49,800 nucleotides of DNA from positions 1 through 49,800 of the forward strand of contig DASXSR010000247.1 in NCBI GenBank assembly GCA_036505875.1. Reading direction: 5' to 3'. The notes under the pieces were generated by a model that saw nothing but the letters and a program-made list of their open reading frames with translations, was not told the DNA's origin and did no database searches. The position numbers were made by a program, and so were the translations under genes. Numbering within the stretch: the first letter of the stretch is position 1; the number at the start of each line of letters is the position of its first letter. This document shows positions 18,292 through 25,996 of the stretch, one piece after another. This stretch comes from Onstottus_A sp036505875 (GTDB lineage: Bacteria > Acidobacteriota > Blastocatellia > UBA7656).

Positions 18292-18948
18292 CTAATCTCC
18301 GCTCGCGCCTTTCTCCTTACCAGGCTGCGGAACAATCCGCAGATATGGCTTGAGCGTTTTCCATCCACCCGGGAACTTCTGCTTGGCCTCTTCGTCGGAA
18401 ACGGCGGGAACGATAATAACGTCATCTCCCTGATTCCAATTCACAGGAGTGGCGACGCTGTACTTTGCCGTGAGCTGAAGCGAATCGATGACCCGAAGCA
18501 CTTCATCGAAGTTCCGACCTGTGCTCGCGGGGTAGGTGATCGTCAGCTTCACCTTTTTGTCCGGACCAATCACGAACACCGATCGCACGGTGAACGTGTC
18601 GCTCGCGTTTGGATGGATCATCTCATACAAGTCGGAAACTTTCCGGTCAGCGTCGGCAATCACCGGAAAGTTAAGCTTCTGGCCCTGAGTTTCCTCGATG
18701 TCGTCAGCCCACTTCTTGTGCGAGTCGGCCGGGTCGACGCTCAGCCCGATGATCTTACAGTTTCGTTTTTCAAACTCGGGTTTGAGCCGGGCCGCTTCGC
18801 CCAACTCCGTCGTGCACACGGGCGTGAAATCCTTGGGATGAGAAAACAAAACAGCCCAACTATCGTCGATCCAGTTGTGGAATTGAATCGGGCCTTCTGT
18901 TGTCTCCGCGGTGAAATCTGGCGCGGTGTCTCCTAATCGAATTGACAT
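18292..18948 (-). CDS. 1-Cys peroxiredoxin (Prx6 type)
   Basis: This cytosolic thiol peroxidase has the universal PxxxTxxC motif as PKDFTPVC (P38, T42, C45) and the catalytic Arg in FTVRSVFVI. It also has the long C-terminal domain (VATPVNWNQGDDVIIVP... FPGGWKTLKPYLR) that marks the Prx6 group. A second Cys (C64) is not at a typical resolving position. It reduces hydrogen peroxide and organic peroxides with an external thiol donor. AAAGGAG lies 8 nt before the ATG. The 165-nt upstream stretch (18949-19113) has no confident promoter. Confidence 0.95.
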   Translation of the reverse strand: MSIRLGDTAPDFTAETTEGPIQFHNWIDDSWAVLFSHPKDFTPVCTTELGEAARLKPEFEKRNCKIIGLSVDPADSHKKWADDIEETQGQKLNFPVIADADRKVSDLYEMIHPNASDTFTVRSVFVIGPDKKVKLTITYPASTGRNFDEVLRVIDSLQLTAKYSVATPVNWNQGDDVIIVPAVSDEEAKQKFPGGWKTLKPYLRIVPQPGKEKGASGD

Positions 18949-19113
18949 AATCTGTGCTCCTTTCGTTGTGAGAATAGATTGCAGTGTCCTCAGCGCTGCA
19001 GAAAAACTTATCGGTCAAATAATATATTCTTGCCTGGCGGAGAATTCAACCGAAGTCGGCTCGGTGGGTTCGCGTCAGTTTTTAGCGGATCGCCATCTAA
19101 ATCCCACCCATGA

Positions 19114-20067
19114 TTACTTCACGGGAAAAGAGATCGTCTCGATCACCTGCACTGCATGGCCTTCGAAGGTGCTAGGTTCAAACTCCCATTGCCGAGCCGC
19201 GCCGACCGCCGCTTCGCCAAGCTTTCCTTGACCTGAAAGCGCTCTTGGAAGTCGCACCTTTCCGTCGCGTCCCACAACCACCTCCACTACTGCCGCTCCT
19301 TCCTTCGCTTCCTTCAGCGCATCAGCCGAGGCCTTCTTTGTTGCCGCTCCAAGGTGCACGGCCTGCCCAAGATCATTCCCGTTGATGGTTGATATGGTCG
19401 GCACGGTCCAAAGTTCACCGGTCTGTTGCTGAGGGTTTGCTTCGAATATCTCTACCGATTTGCGCAGTGCCGCGTCCGCTTTGGAGAGCAGCTCTGTTCG
19501 CGCAGCCGAGTCTCCTTCAGTCGCTGCGCTTGCTCGATAGATAAGGTTTAACAAGTTGTAAGCCTTTATCGACCGAGGCGCGATGGTAACCGCCTTCTGA
19601 GCCGAGTCGATGCCATCAGCGAGCAGCTTCTTTGTCGCCGCCGCTTCTTCCGGTTTCAGAGTCTTGTTTCCAGATGCGAGGCGAGTAGCTATTTGAAGGT
19701 GCGCTTCATCCCAATACAGCAGCGTCATGTCGGTTAGCACTTGTGCTTTCTTGGAAGGCGACTGTCCTGGAATCTCAACGCGTCGTTTCATCCACTGCCG
19801 CGCCTGTTCGCTGTCGCGCATCCGGTTGTAAGAGTAAGCAATGTACCCGATCGCCTGATCGTTGTTTGGATCCTGAGCCAGCACTTCTTTGTAGGCTTCG
19901 ATGGCTTCCTTGAACTTGCCGGCTTTGTACAGGTCGTCGCCTTTCTTGAGCAGCTCATCGACCTTTCCCTGCGACGCGAGCTCAGCGTACGCGAACGTCT
20001 TTTCTGCGGGGGCTGATATCGAGGCCGCTACCGACAATGTTAGAACTGCGAACATAATCTTCTTCAA
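19114..20067 (-). CDS. Periplasmic TPR protein with TonB C-terminal domain
   Basis: A signal peptide (MKKIMFAVLTLSVAAS) leads into tetratricopeptide-like repeats (about 35-110, KKGDDLYKAGKFKEAIEAYKEVLAQDP), a helical middle part and a TonB C-terminal-like domain (about 245-317, VVEVVVGRDGKVRLPRALSG... WEFEPSTFEG). This layout is frequent in Acidobacteriota, where such proteins are thought to act as envelope adaptors; TonB energy transfer itself is not shown, since there is no N-terminal TM anchor retained. The start is placed at TTG 20067 because AGGAGG lies 7 nt upstream and a canonical signal peptide follows; longer in-frame starts have no SD. Confidence 0.85.
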   Translation of the reverse strand: MKKIMFAVLTLSVAASISAPAEKTFAYAELASQGKVDELLKKGDDLYKAGKFKEAIEAYKEVLAQDPNNDQAIGYIAYSYNRMRDSEQARQWMKRRVEIPGQSPSKKAQVLTDMTLLYWDEAHLQIATRLASGNKTLKPEEAAATKKLLADGIDSAQKAVTIAPRSIKAYNLLNLIYRASAATEGDSAARTELLSKADAALRKSVEIFEANPQQQTGELWTVPTISTINGNDLGQAVHLGAATKKASADALKEAKEGAAVVEVVVGRDGKVRLPRALSGQGKLGEAAVGAARQWEFEPSTFEGHAVQVIETISFPVK

Positions 20068-20187
20068 GTTAATTCCTCCTAAATCCATTCGAACTTCGGG
20101 GCTGACTCGATGACGCGGGCGCCACTTGTATCTCGACAACACGCAGTGTTAAAAGGTTTGGTCGCGAACTCAAGCAGCCCGGTCGCG

Positions 20188-22035
20188 CTAACCGGCAACC
20201 ATCGGAGCCACACTCGCCGCGGACGACACTGCGGCGGGGACAGCGGCAGGTTTCATCCAAGACAACTGAACGAGCGCGTTCTCCGGCACGTAGCGTGGAT
20301 CGCACACGCCGCAACGGATGCACGGGTCAGTTGCCGGGCACGGCTTGGTTGTCTTCTCTGCCATCGCGCGCTGGTATTCCCGTTTCATGAATTCAGTGGT
20401 GAGACCGATGTCCACCACATCCCACGGCAGCAGCTCATCCAGCGAACGTCGCCTGAGCGAATAATCGGACCAGCCGCGCATCGCCTGCCGCCAATTTCCT
20501 GTGCGGTCGGCTTCGAGGATAAACTCCGAAACTCGACGGTCGCCCAACGATAGCAGCGCCTGGAGCTGCGCAATGCGCGACGACATCGCTCGCACCTCGA
20601 CGTTTGGCATTCTCTTGAACACGCGCGTCAGATACTTGATCTTTTGATCGAGCTCTTTTTCAGATTCTATCGGCTCCCACTGAAACGGCGTTTGCGGCTT
20701 GGGCACGAATGCGTTTAGAGAAACGATTATCGATCCTGCGCGACCGCGCGGGCGGGCAGCTTCAAGCATACGGTCGCGGATTCGCTCGGTCAGGGTCACA
20801 ATCGCATCGAGGTCTTCATCTTCTTCGGTCGGCAGCCCGATCATCATATAAAGCTTCACGTTGAGGATGCCTCGCTCAAAGATCATCTCGGCGATCTCGA
20901 CTATCTGATCGTTGGTCAGGTCTTTGTTGATGACTCGGCGCAAACGGTCGGAGCCAGTCTCTGGCGCAATTGCGATCTGCTGATCGTTTCGTCTGACAAG
21001 GGCGTCGAGCAACTCGGGAGAGATCTGATCGAGTCGAAGCGATGAAACAGAAACTTGATAATCGAGTGCTTCGAGACCCGCGAGAAGCTGATGAATTTCC
21101 GGATGATCGCAAACGGCTGTCGCCACAAGCCCGATCTTGTCCGTTACTTCTCGCATCTCGGCCGCCCGGGCCAGCAGCTTCTCGGCCGAGAAGACTCGCG
21201 GCGCAAGATACGAATAGCCCGCCCAGCAAAAGCGGCAGCCCATCGAGCATCCACGCGAAATCTCTATCAGATAGCGCCCGCTCATCTCTGTATTGTCGGT
21301 TATGATTTCGCTTGCTGGTATAAAATCGTCGTCGAAGTGCCCGTCACCCTCCTGCTTGCGCATCGGGTTCCGCATTGTGAACACACGACGGGGCGCGCCA
21401 TTCTTCGGAACGATCTGGCTGACTTTCCCGTCGTCATATCGAATATCGTAGAAGCTGGGAACGTAGAACCCAGGCTCTTTCGCCAGCCGCAACAAGAGCC
21501 CTTCGCGTGAGCCGGCTTCGCTCATCGCATCGATCAGAGCCGGCACAAGCACCTCGCCCTCGCCCACGCAAACCACGTCGACGAAGTCGGCCACCGGCTC
21601 AGGATTCAGAAACGCCGCAGCGCCCCCCATCACCACGAGCGGATGCCAATCATTACGGTCTTCTGACTTGACCGGGATCTTTGACAACCTCAGCAGCTTG
21701 GGAATGTTGAGATAATCGGTCTCGAATGAAACCGAAATGGCGAGCACATCGAATTCAGAGACTGGCGTTTCAGATTCCAGCGAAAGAAGCGACGACCCGG
21801 TGCGCTCGAGTTCTTGTTCGATATCGGCATCGGGCGTGAACACGCGTTCGCATGTGACATCAGGATAAGAATTGAAGAGTTGGTATACGGCTTGAAAGCC
21901 TAGATTGGACATCCCGATATGATAGGTGTTGGGATAAGCAAGCGCGATGTCCAGCCCAAGCCCGCGCGGCTTCTGGCTGATCAATCCGCGTTCATCGTCG
22001 CGCAGCTTATTATATCGCTCGGTTATCTTTCGCAT
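20188..22035 (-). CDS. B12-binding-domain radical SAM protein (TIGR03960-like)
   Basis: The 615-residue protein has an N-terminal Rossmann-like B12-binding region (about 25-190), then a radical SAM core with the cluster motif GCSMGCRFCWAG (CxxxCxxC). A C-terminal part with CPATDPCIRCGVC may hold a further metal site. It matches the YgiQ-unrelated family known as TIGR03960, often fused or adjacent to a TIGR03936 partner; that partner is absent here. The reaction is unknown. Its ATG immediately follows the RqcP stop with no gap, so the two are translationally coupled. Confidence 0.88.
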   Translation of the reverse strand: MRKITERYNKLRDDERGLISQKPRGLGLDIALAYPNTYHIGMSNLGFQAVYQLFNSYPDVTCERVFTPDADIEQELERTGSSLLSLESETPVSEFDVLAISVSFETDYLNIPKLLRLSKIPVKSEDRNDWHPLVVMGGAAAFLNPEPVADFVDVVCVGEGEVLVPALIDAMSEAGSREGLLLRLAKEPGFYVPSFYDIRYDDGKVSQIVPKNGAPRRVFTMRNPMRKQEGDGHFDDDFIPASEIITDNTEMSGRYLIEISRGCSMGCRFCWAGYSYLAPRVFSAEKLLARAAEMREVTDKIGLVATAVCDHPEIHQLLAGLEALDYQVSVSSLRLDQISPELLDALVRRNDQQIAIAPETGSDRLRRVINKDLTNDQIVEIAEMIFERGILNVKLYMMIGLPTEEDEDLDAIVTLTERIRDRMLEAARPRGRAGSIIVSLNAFVPKPQTPFQWEPIESEKELDQKIKYLTRVFKRMPNVEVRAMSSRIAQLQALLSLGDRRVSEFILEADRTGNWRQAMRGWSDYSLRRRSLDELLPWDVVDIGLTTEFMKREYQRAMAEKTTKPCPATDPCIRCGVCDPRYVPENALVQLSWMKPAAVPAAVSSAASVAPMVAG

Positions 22036-22311
22036 TCAGTCAATTAAAGAGATTACGTCCTGCTCAACGCTTATCGGTTCGTACAACGACGCCGCTTCTC
22101 GCTTGGAGGGCGCTTTCGCCGGAACCTTGACGACGCGAACGGTACTCACGCGCTCGCGCCCGCGTATCGAAAGCACATCACCTTCTCGCACCTCGCGGCT
22201 ACTCTTTGCTCGCGAACCGTTCAGCTTCACCGCGCCTGCTTCGCACATCTCTTGAGCCTGAGTTCGGCGCGGCACAAGTCGCGACAGCTTCAGGAAGACA
22301 TCAAGCCGCAT
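22036..22311 (-). CDS. rqcP: RqcP-like S4-domain RNA-binding protein
   Basis: The 91-residue protein is almost entirely one S4 domain (MRLDVFLKLSRLVPRRTQAQ), with KLNGSRAKSSREVREGDVLSI, and then the EAASLY segment that closes RqcP/YabO proteins. RqcP stabilises the peptidyl-tRNA on obstructed 50S subunits during Ala-tailing by RqcH in ribosome-associated quality control; assignment is by motif match. I chose ATG 22311 rather than TTG 22317 because the family begins MRLD. The gene is 12 nt after a SurA-like foldase gene and abuts the radical SAM gene. Confidence 0.82.
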   Translation of the reverse strand: MRLDVFLKLSRLVPRRTQAQEMCEAGAVKLNGSRAKSSREVREGDVLSIRGRERVSTVRVVKVPAKAPSKREAASLYEPISVEQDVISLID

Positions 22312-22323
22312 ATTCAAGGCGCT

Positions 22324-23361
22324 TCAATTCTTGTCCGACTTATCGGGCTTCGCTTGGGCGGTTACGTAACCCTTGCTGATCTGGACGAATGCTTCGTCGC
22401 GCAGCTTCTTCAAATACTTCTTGCGAGCCTCCTCGGCGCGTTCCATCGTCGCCGCGCGGCCAATTGTGTTCTGTACATCAGCTTCTTCGAACTTGCGGAC
22501 CGTTGATTCCTTGCGCTCATCGACGTGGATGATCTCAAATCCATCTTGCAGTCTTATCGGCTCGGTGACGTCACCGGTTTTAATGGTCGAGATTGCGGAG
22601 GCAATGTCTGGATTAAGCTCTCCTTGCTTAAAGCTGCCGATCTTCCCGTTCTGCGCGCGCGAGGCGCGGGTTGCGGGCGAGTTCTCTTTCACTGCGTCGA
22701 CGAAGTTCTTGCCTGCGCGAATCTCGACGACCAGACGCTTTGCTCGCTGCTCGACTTCGGCGGCGGTGTGCCCTTCCAGGGGCAAGAAGATCTCTGAAAG
22801 CGTCACCTCGCCCGGCATCGTGAACAACTTGTCTTTATTCTTTTCATAGAAGTCGCGCCGCTCCTTGTCGCTCAACCGCTGAAAGATCGGGGAAAGAACT
22901 TCCTTCTGAATCACATATTGTTGTTGCAGCCGCTTGCGCAACGAGGCTCGCGCGGATTCCGGGTCGATGCCTTGCTTTTTCAAGTCGTTCTCGAATGCGA
23001 GAACGTTTGGGGCCCCGTTTTCTTTGGCGATCTCGGCCATCTGCTGATTGACCTCGGCCTCGACGTCGATGTTCAACTCCTTTGCCTTCTGCTCCAGCAA
23101 AATGTCGTCGATCAGGTAATCCAGAACGCTTGACCTCAGCCGCTCGTACTCGGCGTTAACCTCAGCTTCGCTCTTGCCTTGCATTTGCCGAATGAGTTCT
23201 TCTTTGAAATCGCGCAGCGCGTTGTTGTAATCGGCGATAGTAATGATGTCATTGTTGACTCGCGCAACAATGCCGTTTATAAGCTCCGGCTCCTGAGCGC
23301 GCGAAGCTGCAGTCAGCGCTAACACAAAGCCGACTGTAAGGAACAAAATGACTAACTTCAT
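22324..23361 (-). CDS. Periplasmic SurA/parvulin-type peptidyl-prolyl isomerase
   Basis: A signal peptide (MKLVILFLTVGFVLALTAASRAQ) precedes a SurA N-domain (about 25-170, INGIVARVNNDIITIADYNNAL, with coiled helices). A parvulin rotamase domain follows (about 180-285, EVTLSEIFLPLEG... GKIGSFKQGELNPDI... GFEIIHVDER). It probably chaperones outer-membrane proteins, of which this genome encodes large ones such as the receptor above. GAGAGG is 8 nt before ATG 23361; the in-frame GTG at 23367 is too close to that SD. It is followed by rqcP after 12 nt and preceded by a second foldase gene after a palindromic repeat. Confidence 0.9.
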   Translation of the reverse strand: MKLVILFLTVGFVLALTAASRAQEPELINGIVARVNNDIITIADYNNALRDFKEELIRQMQGKSEAEVNAEYERLRSSVLDYLIDDILLEQKAKELNIDVEAEVNQQMAEIAKENGAPNVLAFENDLKKQGIDPESARASLRKRLQQQYVIQKEVLSPIFQRLSDKERRDFYEKNKDKLFTMPGEVTLSEIFLPLEGHTAAEVEQRAKRLVVEIRAGKNFVDAVKENSPATRASRAQNGKIGSFKQGELNPDIASAISTIKTGDVTEPIRLQDGFEIIHVDERKESTVRKFEEADVQNTIGRAATMERAEEARKKYLKKLRDEAFVQISKGYVTAQAKPDKSDKN

Positions 23362-23383
23362 TGGCACATCCTCTCTTTTAATC

Positions 23384-23436
23384 GCGGATTGCGGATTTCA
23401 GATTGCGGAATCCGCAATTCGCAATCTGCAATCCGC
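23384..23436. repeat. Imperfect palindrome built of GCGGATTGC/GCAATCCGC words
   Basis: Left arm 23384-23409 and right arm 23410-23436 fold into a long imperfect hairpin, with repeated GCGGATT and GCAATC words. Part of the same wording recurs at about 34276-34302 (GCGCAATCTGCAATC). It lies between the two foldase genes. Confidence 0.6.
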
Positions 23437-23460
23437 AGTTCTTCGGGCTGGTGTTAAACG

Positions 23461-24396
23461 TCAATTATGCCTCATCTGGCCGGTGTATGTGAAGCCCAGC
23501 GCCGGATCGTTTATCTTGATCGTCGCCTCCGCACTAAGCCGTCCGACGATGGCGTCAACTGCCTGTTGATTTTTCCGCGCGATTAACTCGTCGGCCAGCA
23601 TCGCCCGGCGATCGTCCAGCTTCGAGCGGCGTTCCTCGAGGGAATGAGGCTTGATGATCTGTTCGAGCTTGAAAATATGAAAGCCATAATTGGATTCGAT
23701 GACTGGGCTCACTTCGCCGGGACGAAGTTTCTTAACTGCCGTTTCGAGCGCTTCCGGTAGCTGACCTTCATCGTAGCGCGCCAAGCCGTTCTGCTCCGCG
23801 CCAGTCGCGTCAGAGTGTTGCCGCGCGATCAAGGCAAAATCGCGCCCCCCTTCCGTAACCTCGCGGCGCAAACGGTCTGCCTGCTCGCGAGACGCGACGC
23901 GAATCTCGCGCACCAAGAACCCTGGCCGGTCGGTGAGTCGCGACTGATTCTTTTCGATGTACTGATTGATTTCGTCGGGCGAGACGCGCACGTCACGCAA
24001 GGCTACCTGTCGGTAGTATTTTTCGACCAGCAGATCTCGAGCTAGTTCATCCCGCGTGACAGCGCCGGCCGTGGAAGCATTCATCTGCGGATTGTTTTGC
24101 GACGTCTGCTCTATCTCTGCGGTGCTAACGCTGAGCCCAATTCGCGTCGCGTCGTCAAGCACAAGCCGACGCTTGATGTATTCGTCAAGCATCTGGCTTC
24201 GAATCGAGTCGGAATTGTCGGCGGCGCTCATATCGCCGAGCTTAAGCGAGAGGAAACGCTCGAACTCGTCGCGGTGGATTTCACGCCCGTTCAACGTAAG
24301 GATGATGGCGGAGCGTTCGCTCGCGTTGCGGCAGCCTGTAGCAAGAAGAATCAAAAGCAGAATCAGCAGCGCAAATAATACAACCTTACAGATCAT
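23461..24396 (-). CDS. Parvulin-type peptidyl-prolyl isomerase lipoprotein
   Basis: The N-terminus is a long hydrophobic signal with a lipobox LLATGC, giving a lipid-anchored mature protein. An N-terminal helical foldase region (FERFLSLKLGDM... YIKRRLVLDDA) and a parvulin domain (about 155-250, GFLVREIRVASREQADRLRRE... LPEALETAVKKLRPGEVSPVIESNYGFHIFKLE) follow. It resembles PrsA/SurA-like chaperones. It shares only domain layout with the downstream SurA-like gene, so the pair may divide labour between membrane-tethered and soluble forms. The only SD-like bases (GGAAA) belong to a repeat copy just upstream. Confidence 0.88.
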   Translation of the reverse strand: MICKVVLFALLILLLILLATGCRNASERSAIILTLNGREIHRDEFERFLSLKLGDMSAADNSDSIRSQMLDEYIKRRLVLDDATRIGLSVSTAEIEQTSQNNPQMNASTAGAVTRDELARDLLVEKYYRQVALRDVRVSPDEINQYIEKNQSRLTDRPGFLVREIRVASREQADRLRREVTEGGRDFALIARQHSDATGAEQNGLARYDEGQLPEALETAVKKLRPGEVSPVIESNYGFHIFKLEQIIKPHSLEERRSKLDDRRAMLADELIARKNQQAVDAIVGRLSAEATIKINDPALGFTYTGQMRHN

Positions 24397-24400
24397 TTTC

Positions 24401-24478
24401 CATTTGCCATTTTACAATTCCTCATTTGTCATTCTCGCTACTTACCAATGTGAAATGGCAAATGAAAAATGGCAAATG
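24401..24478. repeat. Inverted CATTTGCCATTTT word repeats
   Basis: CATTTGCCATTTT at 24401-24413 is matched by two inverted copies, GAAATGGCAAATG (24452-24464) and AAAATGGCAAATG (24466-24478). The element fills nearly the whole gap between the CXXCH protein and the lipoprotein foldase and probably supplies the latter's ribosome binding site. Confidence 0.6.
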
Positions 24479-24492
24479 AAGAATGAGAGGGA

Positions 24493-25092
24493 CTACTTGA
24501 TCTTCTTGCCTCTTATTTCCTCGCCATTCAAGTTTATTATGATCTCGACTACCTTGCCCTTATCATCGCGACCAAACTTAATCTTGGCATTGACATTTGT
24601 GACCGAAAAAGTTCCATCATCCTCGGGCTGCAGCTCTTCCTTGTTGCCCTGGTCACGAGGCTGCCCGAACAACTTGTCGCCTTCGCGGGTAATAACCAGG
24701 ACGCCGATCGGAGCCTCGTACTCACCGACGTAATCGTCGAAGGTCTTCGGATCAGCCTTTCCAGGTTTCGCAGCTGGCGGTGAAGGTTTCTTGTCGTCCT
24801 GCTTTGCAGATTCGGTTTGCTTCTGGTCTGCAGCCTTGCCAGGCTTGTAGTCCGCGAGCCATTCGACGTCGACGGTCTCGGCCTTTCGGCGTTCTTTCTC
24901 GGCGATCAGCCATTTGCCGCGCTCGTTCCACGGTGGCCCACCTTCGGGGTCAACGTGACAGAACGTGCAATCCTTGGCGCCAAACTTTTTCGCTTTGGCT
25001 AGCAGCGGCGGATAACCAAACGTTTGGCCGGCAAGCGCGGCGACTAATCCGGCAACGAAAATCAGTGCGATTGAGAGCTTGATCGTCTTCAC
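24493..25092 (-). CDS. Exported protein with a single c-type haem motif and a beta-rich C-terminal domain
   Basis: A signal peptide (about 1-26) is followed by one CTFCH haem-binding motif (C42, C45, H46) in a short cytochrome-like segment. A charged Lys/Pro linker (about 82-118, KQDDKKPSPPAAKPGK) and a C-terminal domain starting FDDYVGEYEAPIGVLVITREGDKLFGQP come next. The last part resembles the DUF3471-like domain appended to beta-lactamase-related proteins. A Met or His distal ligand is not evident. The combination is unusual and I cannot name a function; electron transfer coupled to ligand sensing is speculative. The start GTG 25092 has AGGAGG 5 nt upstream. Confidence 0.75.
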   Translation of the reverse strand: MKTIKLSIALIFVAGLVAALAGQTFGYPPLLAKAKKFGAKDCTFCHVDPEGGPPWNERGKWLIAEKERRKAETVDVEWLADYKPGKAADQKQTESAKQDDKKPSPPAAKPGKADPKTFDDYVGEYEAPIGVLVITREGDKLFGQPRDQGNKEELQPEDDGTFSVTNVNAKIKFGRDDKGKVVEIIINLNGEEIRGKKIK

Positions 25093-25133
25093 TCTTCCCT
25101 CCTAAATTCTGCAGTATCGCAAAAATACTAAAC

Positions 25134-25212
25134 TAAAAAGGTGTGAACAAAAAGGGACGAAAAGGACATAAGCGACCCAAGGGACGAGTCTTGTCTGGTT
25201 TTGATCCTTCCC
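25134..25212. repeat. Degenerate inverted repeat of the GGGACGAAAAGGAC family
   Basis: The gap before the CXXCH gene contains AAGGGACGAAAAGGAC words on the left and TTTTGGTTCCTTCACC-like complements on the right. It looks like a decayed relative of the large hairpin at 43937-44080. Pairing is weak, so this is tentative. Confidence 0.3.
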
Positions 25213-25227
25213 ATCGTTTTGGTTCCT

Positions 25228-25986
25228 TCACCTTGCGCACGTGAGCGCCCGACCGCCGTCGATGCTCACGGTTGCGCCGGTGATCCAACTCGCGCGATCG
25301 GACGCGAGAAAATAAATCAGATCGGCGACCTCTTCAGGTCGCCCCACTCGACCAAGCGGATGCGTCGTCTTGCTGTGTTCGAGAAACGCCGCGTAAGAGT
25401 CTTCATTCATGCCGCCCGCTCGATGAAGCTCGGTAACCGTTACTCCGGGATTAACCGAGTTGACCCTTACGCCTTTCGCCGCCAGCTCGAGCGCCACGCA
25501 GCGGGTCAGTTGATCGAGCCCGGCTTTACTTACGCAGTATGCTAACACGCCAATGAACGAGCGCAGCCCGTTCACGCTCGAGACGTTGACGATGTTGCCT
25601 CGCGAGCGCTCGAGGTGCGGCAACGCGAGTTTCATCAAATGAAAAATCGAACGCAGATTGATCGTCATCATCTCATCCCACAACTCGAGCGTTGTATCTT
25701 CTATGCGCCCGGCTTTCAAAATTCCGGCGGAGTTGATCAGGACGTCGAGCCCACCCATCTTCTCGGTTGCCGTCGCAATGCACGTCTCGGCTTGCCTCTC
25801 ATCCGACAGATCGGCCGCGATGACGTGGGCAGTCCCGCGAACCTCAGCGCGACTCGCAATGTCTTGGAGCGAACGCTCGCGCCGTCCGACCAGGACCAGG
25901 TTGGCGCCCTCGGCGAGAAAGCGCTCGGCAGCCGCACGTCCAATACCGCTCGACGCGCCGGTGACTATGATATTCTTGCCTTTCAT
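25228..25986 (-). CDS. Short-chain dehydrogenase/reductase (classical SDR)
   Basis: The protein has the NAD(P)-binding TGASSGIG motif (residues 8-15) and NSAG, the catalytic Ser in NVSSVNG (S137), and YxxxK as YCVSK (Y150, K154). The C-terminal GRVGRPEEVADLIYFLASDRASWITGATVSIDGG of classical SDRs is also present. An Arg pair after the first strand (GRRER) suggests NADP preference. The substrate is unknown. ATG 25986 follows GAGG by 8 nt and lies 10 nt after the CNNM-like gene, so the two are co-transcribed. Confidence 0.92.
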   Translation of the reverse strand: MKGKNIIVTGASSGIGRAAAERFLAEGANLVLVGRRERSLQDIASRAEVRGTAHVIAADLSDERQAETCIATATEKMGGLDVLINSAGILKAGRIEDTTLELWDEMMTINLRSIFHLMKLALPHLERSRGNIVNVSSVNGLRSFIGVLAYCVSKAGLDQLTRCVALELAAKGVRVNSVNPGVTVTELHRAGGMNEDSYAAFLEHSKTTHPLGRVGRPEEVADLIYFLASDRASWITGATVSIDGGRALTCAR

Positions 25987-25996
25987 CTGTTGTTCC

